DNA of 64,000 nt from Ostrinia nubilalis (Eukaryota; Arthropoda; Insecta; Lepidoptera; Crambidae). The stretch is from the NCBI RefSeq assembly GCF_963855985.1, contig NC_087106.1, forward strand, positions 14,400,012 through 14,464,011. Reading direction: 5' to 3'. The notes under the pieces were generated by a model that saw only the letters and a list, made by a program, of their open reading frames with translations, had not been told where the DNA came from and did not search any database. Shown one piece after another: positions 21,301-30,300 of this stretch (position 1 is the stretch's first letter; the number at the start of each line of letters is the position of its first letter). The translations under genes were made by a program, and so were the position numbers.

Positions 21301-24300
21301 ATGGAATCCCTAGCGATATGGACGGTCTACTACGCTGGAGCCTGCTGTCACTGCTCAAGCTGGACGGCAAGCAGCTCGAGCTGCCGCTCAAGACCAACCT
21401 GCTCTACAAGTAAGTCCTATTTAGCCTTACTCCCTGATATGCGGTTGGAGTTTACTGCTATTTTCTTTACCTAACTTAGACATTCTTCTAACTGATAACT
21501 GTTATTTTATATTCCAGAAACCATTTGATGCCTTTGTGTCCGCCAGACAGAACATTAGATGTGAAAAAATCTAGCTACAAGAAGATGGGAAAATTCCTGG
21601 AAGCTATGCAACAGGTAATGTATTTTACTTACTACTTTATTTACGACTAGCTTTCCGCCCGCGGCTTCGCCCGCGTGGAATTTTGTCTGTCACAGAAAAA
21701 CATTATCGCGCGCATCCCTGTTCCAAAAACCGGGATAAAAACTATCCTATGTCCTTTCCCGGGACTCTATCTCTATGCCAAACATCAAAATCGGTTCAGT
21801 GGTTTAGGCGTGAAAGAGAGACAGACAGACAGAGTTACTTTCGCATTTATAATATTAGTATAGATTTTGAATTTATTATTTGCATTTGCTGGTGTATTAT
21901 TTATTCAAATAACTTTAAGAATGTTAACAATTAGTAGGTACTACAGTTTCTGGAATTTTTATTTATCGTTCGTTCGTTTGAGCAAATGACGTCCACTGCT
22001 GGACAAAGGTCTCCCTTAAAGATTTCCATAACGATCGCTGCCCGCATCCAGAGCATCTGTTTTATTCATATTTTTGAAGAATTCCATTTCCTCAGCCCTT
22101 AACCCGTGCCCTGCCTGTTCAAGGAAGGCCTGGTGGAGGTGCGTGAGATCGACAAGGGCGTGGACGCGCTCGTCGCCGTCTCGCTCGCACACCCCGCCCT
22201 GCGCGCGCACTCCGCCCCCCCGCGCGGGCCCCGCCCACGAGCCGAGCCCGCGGAATACACACCGCCGTCTATTAGGGAGGTGTTCTGCGTGACCGCGCAC
22301 GTCACGCCGCTGGTGCCGCAGCACAGGTGAGGGTAGACCCAGTAGGGTTATTGGTAGTGGCTAAACTAGATTATGAAGAATTGACGTTGTACCGGAATGA
22401 GGGTTTTCGCGATTGAAAAATCCGCCAGATGGCAATACGTAGACGCGAGGTCCAAATGCTGCATGATTGGTTATTTTTGACATGACATTAACAGATATGT
22501 CAAAATCCACCAATCATGCAGCATTTGGACCTCGCGTCTACGTATTGCCATCTGGCGGATTTTTCAATCGCGAAAACCCTCATTGGACCCCTACATATTT
22601 TGAAATAGTGAGGAATTAACAAAATAGCCGTACCTGCATTATACCGGCTTGAGTTGGTATTGGTGCTCCTTGTTTAATCCATGTCCATCCAGAATTTATA
22701 CAGGGTGTTAGGTAAATGGGTATATGAGCCGACACTAGCCCATGTTAACATGGTCATATAAATGGTATGGTGAAGTCAGAAAATTGATATCTTAATTTTA
22801 ATTATTTTAATTTTCATACAAATAGGATTTTATAAAATTTACTAGCTGACCCGGCGAACTTCGTACCGCCTTAGCGTAGAGATTTTCTTCATATTTTTTT
22901 CCGTAAAAACCTTGTACAGAGTATTAGAAAATACAAAAAAAAAACAGCCAAATCGGTCAAGCCGTTTTCATGTTATGTCGTGACAACGGAAAACGGGTTT
23001 CATTTTTATATACAGGGTGTTAGGTAAATGGGTATATGAGCCGACACTAGCCCATGTTAACATGGTCATATAAATGGTATGGTGAAGTCAGAAAATTGAT
23101 ATCTTCATTTTAATTATTTTAATTTTCATATAAATCGGATTTTATAAAATTTATTTTGTATGAAAATTAAAAAATATATATACCCATACATATACCCATT
23201 TACCTAACACCCTGTATAGATTTTGTATGAAAATTAAAAAAATTAAAATGATTATATCAAATTTCTGACTTCACCATACCATTTATACAGGGTGTTAGGT
23301 AAATGGGTATATGAGCCGACACTAGCCCATGTTAACATGGTCATATAAATGGTATGGTTAAGTCAGAAATTTGATATTATCATTTTATTTTTTTTAATTT
23401 TCATACAAAATATTTTTTATAAAATCCGATTTGTATGAAAATTAAAATAATTAAAATTAAGATATCAATTTTCTGACTTCACCATACCATTTATATGACC
23501 ATGTTAACATGGGCTAGTGTCGGCTCATATACCCATTTACCTAACACCCTGTATAACCATGTTAACATGGGCTAGTGTCGGCTCATATACCCATTTACCT
23601 AACACCCTGTATACGTCATTTCAGCGTTCTTGGACTTGACTTTCTGTCATCTGATGCACAACTGTAAAAAATAATTTCATCTTATTTAGTATTTCTGTTC
23701 AATTTTATAATTTATCTATTTTATTATTCCTAATAGATCCCGTGATTCTTTGAGTTTCCAGTCATTATGCTACAAGAAAATTAACATATAAAATTATTTA
23801 ATCGCTTGATTATATCCAGAAAGGGTACACCGCTAAGCGCAGCGGACGTGCGCACTGCCGTCACTGAGTACGTGCGCGCGCGCAACCTTACGGGACAACA
23901 GAAAAACACTGTCGTGCTCGACGCCACGCTCGCCAAGATACTCGGCAAGCCCGAACAGGTAACTTATATCTAAAGCCTGGTCCGTGAGCACGTAAAATCC
24001 CGTCCAATGACCCCAAGCTACCCATCCTTATTGCTCGCGCGTAATTATATTGCTGTCGCGACTGTGCGACGGGCGCCCGCAGTGAGTGTGCGAGCGCGAC
24101 AGCAACATAATTACGTGCGAGCGACAAGGATGGGCAGCTTGGGGTCATTGGACGGGATTCTACGTGCTCACGGACCAGGCTTTAGCATACCAAAGGTTTC
24201 TTCACCGATGTTTTTAACCGACTTCAAAAGGGGGGAAGTTTTCAATTCGGTTGGTATTTTTAGTGGTTTCCACAACTCCTATAAAAATTGTCTCTACAAC

Positions 24301-27300
24301 AAGTAATCGATCTACTGCCTATACACCCAGACGCTAGGCTAAATCCATTTGCTTCTAAAGCCCGGTCTGTGAGCACGTAGAATTTTGTCCAATGACCCCA
24401 AGCTACCCATCCTTATCGCTCGCGCGTAATTATATTGCTGTCGCGACTGTGCGACGGGCGCCCGCAGTAAGTGTGCGAGCGCGACAGCAACATAATTACG
24501 CGCGAGCAATAAGGATGGGTAGCTTGGGGTCATTGGACGGGATTCTACGTGCTGACGGACCAGGCTTTAGCATACCAAAGGTTTCACCGATGTTTTTAAC
24601 CGACTTCAAAAGGGGGGAAGTGTTCAATTCGGTTGGTATTTTTAGTGGTTTCCTTCCACGACTCCTATAAAAATTGTCTTTACAACAAGTAATCTAAATC
24701 AATCAAAATCTCAAAAATGTTTTGACTTCTTTTTTGTCGAATAAAAATAGGTCTAGTTTTATCTATTTTCATATGTACACTTTAACGTGACTCACACTGT
24801 ATTAGAGAATCGTGTTCCTACAGAGGAGAGTGAAATAAATGACCTAATGACAATGCTTCCAGACGCAGATGAAGTGGGACGAGGTGATGACAGGAGTACA
24901 GGGCAAGTTCACTCCGGGTACCGAGATGCGCTTCTCGGACGGCTCGCAGCAGCTCAGCAAGAGCCGCCTCGAGCCCGTCACCATGCACGTGGCCACGCGT
25001 AGCGGGAACAAGAAGGTAAACGGGACCTATCCCTACATACTTTCCCACCACTGCAACTCCTGAATAACCAGGATCTATAGCTTGGCCTCCAATGAAACCC
25101 AACCAGTGAAGGTTGAAGAACAAGAGGTAAAGGGCTTGTTACTGAGCAGGCGTATACGTCGGTTGGCCGATTTAATGGTGATCAAGTCGAGCTACAAATC
25201 TGAGATATCATGACCAGTCAACGGTAAAGGATCTTGGTCATGTATCCCTCAAGAACTCGCCATATTACTAGAAGAGAAGAATCTAAGTAATTAAAAAACA
25301 TCTTCCAATCATCATCTAAGTTCGCCCATGTCTCACGTTGAGTGTTGATACAGAGTTTATCTGATTGACTATCACACGTCCCGGCTACCAAATCGTACCA
25401 AACCTTACAACAACCACTTGCAGAATGACAAAATCTGAGCAGCAGTACAGTAGATGACTTCAATTCCCAAACCTGTTCTATCCCAAATCTAATGTCACCG
25501 TAAAATTGTGAATTCCGTCAGATTATAATCTGACGTAGTTAAATTACAATCTAACCTAACCCACTGTTAGTTTACACTATAACGCGTTATATTATAAACT
25601 GACAGAGTTCACAATGGACATGGCGCACAATTTTTGTTGAAGATGCCAAAAAAAACTACAAAAAATTAGAATGAATACTGTATTTTTACTTTTTTGATAT
25701 CTTTAAAAATGACTGAAATATTCAAGCTCAAAGTGCGCTCTTCCGCTAGGAGCGATTTTCCGCGCGGATTTTGAAAATGTGACGTAGTAACATGAAAAGC
25801 TGCATGTAAGATATTATCTGTGTACAATGGTTAGAATGGTTAGTAGGGGAGCCGAAGCGGGGATTTCGGGACTTACTAAAGAGTGGCAGACTAACATACA
25901 AGGAAATACTTTGTACCTGGTTGATTACCTCTAAGTATGATTGTTCTTATACCTCTCACCCAAAAAATACCTCAATTAAGCCCAAATTTGAGACCGCAGC
26001 CAAACTTTGAGTGACGATGGAAACTAGCCTAGATGGAGGACACATGAAATTGAACTTCTGCTTCTTCATTGATAAAGACTTATCATTTACCATACCTTAT
26101 CATTTTGTATTCCATTTTCAAGTCACTTTTTTTTCGCTTACTGTAAAACAAAACGTGGGATTTTTTTAAATCTCAGGTCTTTTGAACGCACATCTGAACG
26201 ATGTCTGGTTTTAATTTCTTCAGTTACTCCGTGACCATGGCGCTTGCAACAGTGCCGAAATATTGGAAACTGAAAATTAAGGTACATACATGGTAGCAAT
26301 CCTGTCAGTAATAATAATAGGAAAATGTCTTGAAAAAAAAGTAAATCGTATATTACTTTATGTAACTAATTTTATTATGTATCATACTTATAACTAATCA
26401 CTTCATTCAGAACTAGAAAACGATTCCAAGGATTCCACTTTTCTTCAATAGATGATCAAGATAAAGAGGTATTTATTATAAATTGCTCTTCCACCATTTC
26501 AATTATTCTATCTTACATCTTACTTGATGAAATCTTTTTCAATTTTATTTACATGGTCATAACATTTTCACCATTCCTCTGCACCAATTTGTGAGGTACA
26601 CCTGAAACCCCCGATAAAGCAGCTATTATAAGAATAATATTTAAAAAACCCTTCTGACGCAGTTAGGTAATAAACTAAATGTATCAAATTTCACTCCAAC
26701 TTACTGTCAACTCAACAACACGCTTTAAAATCAAATATTGACTTTAAATTATGCCTTATTTTACAATACACATTGAAAACAATATGACTTGCTTGAGCTT
26801 TTTCGACTTTTTCACGAAAATAACAAATAGGCATGAAGAGATTACAAAATTTCTGCAGCGACTGACAGTTCACTTGATTTACTTTGACAGGTGACAATAA
26901 ATCCATAGACATTTGCCATATGAAAGACACACTTTTCCAATATTTTTGTTTGCCATGAGATTCTGGTACACCTATACCTATCATTTATTGAAAAGATAAA
27001 CTAAATTTTTTCAGCACAACGTAAATCAGCTTTGGCGCGTAGCAATGCAACGTGACAACTGCAGTTAAGACTTCTTTATGCGTCCACTACACATACAATA
27101 AAATTCGAACTATCGCACATTTTTTCTTTTTAATTCTAATTCAGTAAAAAATGTTTTTGAAACCTTCATTCAAAATTCTAAAGTTATTATCATATGACAG
27201 AACTTATGACCAGACTATGTACATTGAATAAAATATTTTTCTTTTTATCATCAAGCTTAGCAGTCTAAGTTACTATGACACTCGAGTTAATCCACATTCA

Positions 27301-30300
27301 GCACCATAGCCTCCCCTTCTACAAGGCCCTCTACAAATGTCAAAACGTCACTTAACCCTTTTAGCACCAGTTCTTTTGTTTTTGAGAAGATGTCCCCAAA
27401 TTTTTATATCAATTAAATTATGGTCCAGTCGTTTGGTACAAATTAACGTGGTTACCTGGAAAGTGTTCCGGGAGTTTTGAAAATTGGTGATTAAAATAGA
27501 TTTCGCTATGCTCTCTGTTAGTCTGTTAGTTAAGTGTGATTGCCGCGCTCGTTGCGAAATTGGAAAAATGCTGCCTTAGAGAAGATTTTTGATAGTTACA
27601 TTCTTTCCTATTTCGTCGTTACAGCCAAATGACGTTCACTGCTGGACAAAGGCGAGAATCCTTTGGGTTTTCCATAGATTTTTCATAATGAACAGTCCTG
27701 CGCTGCCCGCATTCAGGTTCTTCCCGCGACCTTTACCAGATCGTCGGTCCACCTAGTAGCTAGGAGGCCTGCCCACGCTACGTCTTCCAGCCCGTGGTCG
27801 CCACTCAAGAAATTTTCTGCTACATTCTTTCCTATTTCGTCGTTACAGCCAAATGACGTTCACTGCTGGACAAAGGCGAGAATCCTTTGGGTTTTCCATA
27901 GATTTTTCATAATGAACAATCCTGCGCTGCCCGCATTCAGGTTCTTCCCGCGACCTTTACCAGATCGTCGGTCCACCTAGTAGGAGGCCTGCCCACGCTA
28001 CGTCTTCCAGCCCGTGGTCGCCACTCAAGAAATTTTCTGCCCCAATGGCCATCGTCTCTACGAGCTATGTGTCCCGCCCACTGCCACTTGATTTTAGCAA
28101 TTCTGCGTGCTATGTCGGTCACTTTGGTTCTCCTGCGGATCTCCTCATTTCTGATTCGATCACGCAGGGAAACCCCGAGCATAGCCCGCTTCATCACCCT
28201 TTGGGTGACCTTGAGCCTTCTTATGAGGCCCATAGTAAGCGACCACGTTTCAGAACCTTAAACTTTCCTATTTATTTCACGACTAGCTTTTGTCTGCGCC
28301 TTCACCAGCGTGAAATTTAGTGTCACAGATCGGCATAAATTATAGCCTATATGTTAATCTGGGTTACAAACAATAATATTGTACAGTTTCAACAAAATCC
28401 GTTGAGTACTTTTTGCGTGAAAGAGTAACAAACCTGAGACACAGGAATCTTCCTAGTTCAGGTATCAACCCACCAACATTATTACTTTTTGTTTTTCCTG
28501 ATTGTTTGTTATCATAATATTATCTGTTATGTTGGTGAGAAATAAACATTACTTTACTTTATTTTAAGCTTCTAGACATCCAAACTTTCGCATTTACCTA
28601 TAATATTAGTAGGATACAATTATGTAATGTAGAAACAAACAAGACAAAAAATGTATACTTCAGCAACGCGAATTTTTTTGTACTTCAGCATATTTAGGAC
28701 ACCCGGCAGCGTGTCCTGCCATGATCAAAGAAAAAAGAACTCGCAATTTAGCAGGTACATTAATTTGACTGTTTCACAACTCTAAATCTATTTAACTTAC
28801 ATTACATGAAATTTATCACATTTATCAAAGCTTCTTAGCTTGTCTATGTCCCAAAAATTATAAAATGAAAAAAGTAGTTGTCAAAAACCTTTTTTAAGGC
28901 GGATTTTTTTCAATAAGGCGGGCGCGCGCGTGGCTATAAACGAGGTCACAAAATTCGGAAAGAACATAGCAAAATCTAATTATTCACCAATTTTCAAAAA
29001 TTCCGGAAAACTTTACAAGTAAAATTAACAAATAACTGGACTATTTACTCGTTATTGAGCACAGAGACACAAACTCAATTATTTTTCCAGAAAATTTATA
29101 TTTAAGTGCATAAATGTAAAAATGGCTTCATATTGCATAAAATTGGCAATAGGTGGCATAATAATGGTTACTTTTTTAGCGCCTAGTTTGAAATGTGATT
29201 GAACGATGACAACTAACAACAGTGTCAGTTAGGTAAAATTTTATTTTAGTTGGAAAAAGACAAAAAGTGGTAAATGGGTTAACGTGCGGGGGCTGCAAAA
29301 TCATGTTGTGACGTCACGCGCGAATATTGGAAATTTTTGAAAATTTTAAAAAGTCCGTAAACTTCTCGAGGCTCTATCTTCGGTAATACTGGATGGATTG
29401 AGGTGAAATAAAAACTAGTGTAATGTGTGTGATCTAAACTTTAAATTAAGCCATAATTTGACTTAATATTACAACTTATGCGTGTTGTCCATTTCACGTT
29501 GACATACAGGGTGTCCCGTAATGTAACGTCAAGCCGGAACTGGGTGTTGAGGCAAGTTATGCTGGTTATCAGAAAAATATAAAAAAAAATCTATGTGGCA
29601 TATTTTCAAAATAATGGGCATTTAAAAAAAATCAAAAATTTCTACTCCAGGTGACGCTCTTTTTACTCGTGTTGCCACAAATCTTCACTTTTTCCAAAAT
29701 TTTTTTTTGTTATGTAACCCTGAATAATGCTTCTCTAAATTGTTATCAAAATTACAAAACCAGCTGCTCCAGCTTGGATGAAAAAAATACATTATTCCCA
29801 AAAAAATTTTCAAAATAAAAATTTTGCCTAGTTTAAACTGACTGTACTGAAAAAAAATTGTACTACGCGAGTGTGGCAAGTGACGTCATAATTTGGCGCA
29901 TTTAGTAAGGATTCCAAAATGGTATAACACTTGGTAAATTCTTGCTGTAATTGTCGACAATTTTTGGTTTTTTGGAAATAATCCCGTTTTTAACTTTATC
30001 TACCTTGGTTAAAAATTATTATTCTAATGTGCCCAAAATTCAAGTTTCTGGCTTAAATGAGGTGGAGAAGCCATTTTAAAAGGTATGATCGGGACGGAGA
30101 GGGCCATCTTACCAAGCAGGGATGTTATGGATATCCGTAACCGTAACCGAAACTATCGGATATCCGAAATAAAAAAATATCCATAACCGTAACCGAAACT
30201 GATTCAAAAGTTACGGATAGTTTCGGATAAAGGCGGAGTCTAAGGGTACAATTATTCCAAACTGCAAAACTCTATGAAATCAGCAGTATACACGCCGCAG

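Larger units (their letters stand above)
25016..29506. other. eIF2D intron 10, left part
   Basis: Mostly AT-rich intron sequence without exons. It contains a small TIR element (25,505-25,617) and RTE-like fragments (27,597-28,233), followed by a diverged CCGCGG-type repeat (28,281-28,615). Between about 25,620 and 27,590, and between 28,620 and 29,500, I see no recognisable feature. Confidence 0.55.

Noticed and set aside
22016..22330. Frames of 68-102 codons around eIF2D exon 8
   Set aside because: They are antisense or frame-shifted readings of a GC-rich exon whose true frame joins exons 7 and 9 of eIF2D.
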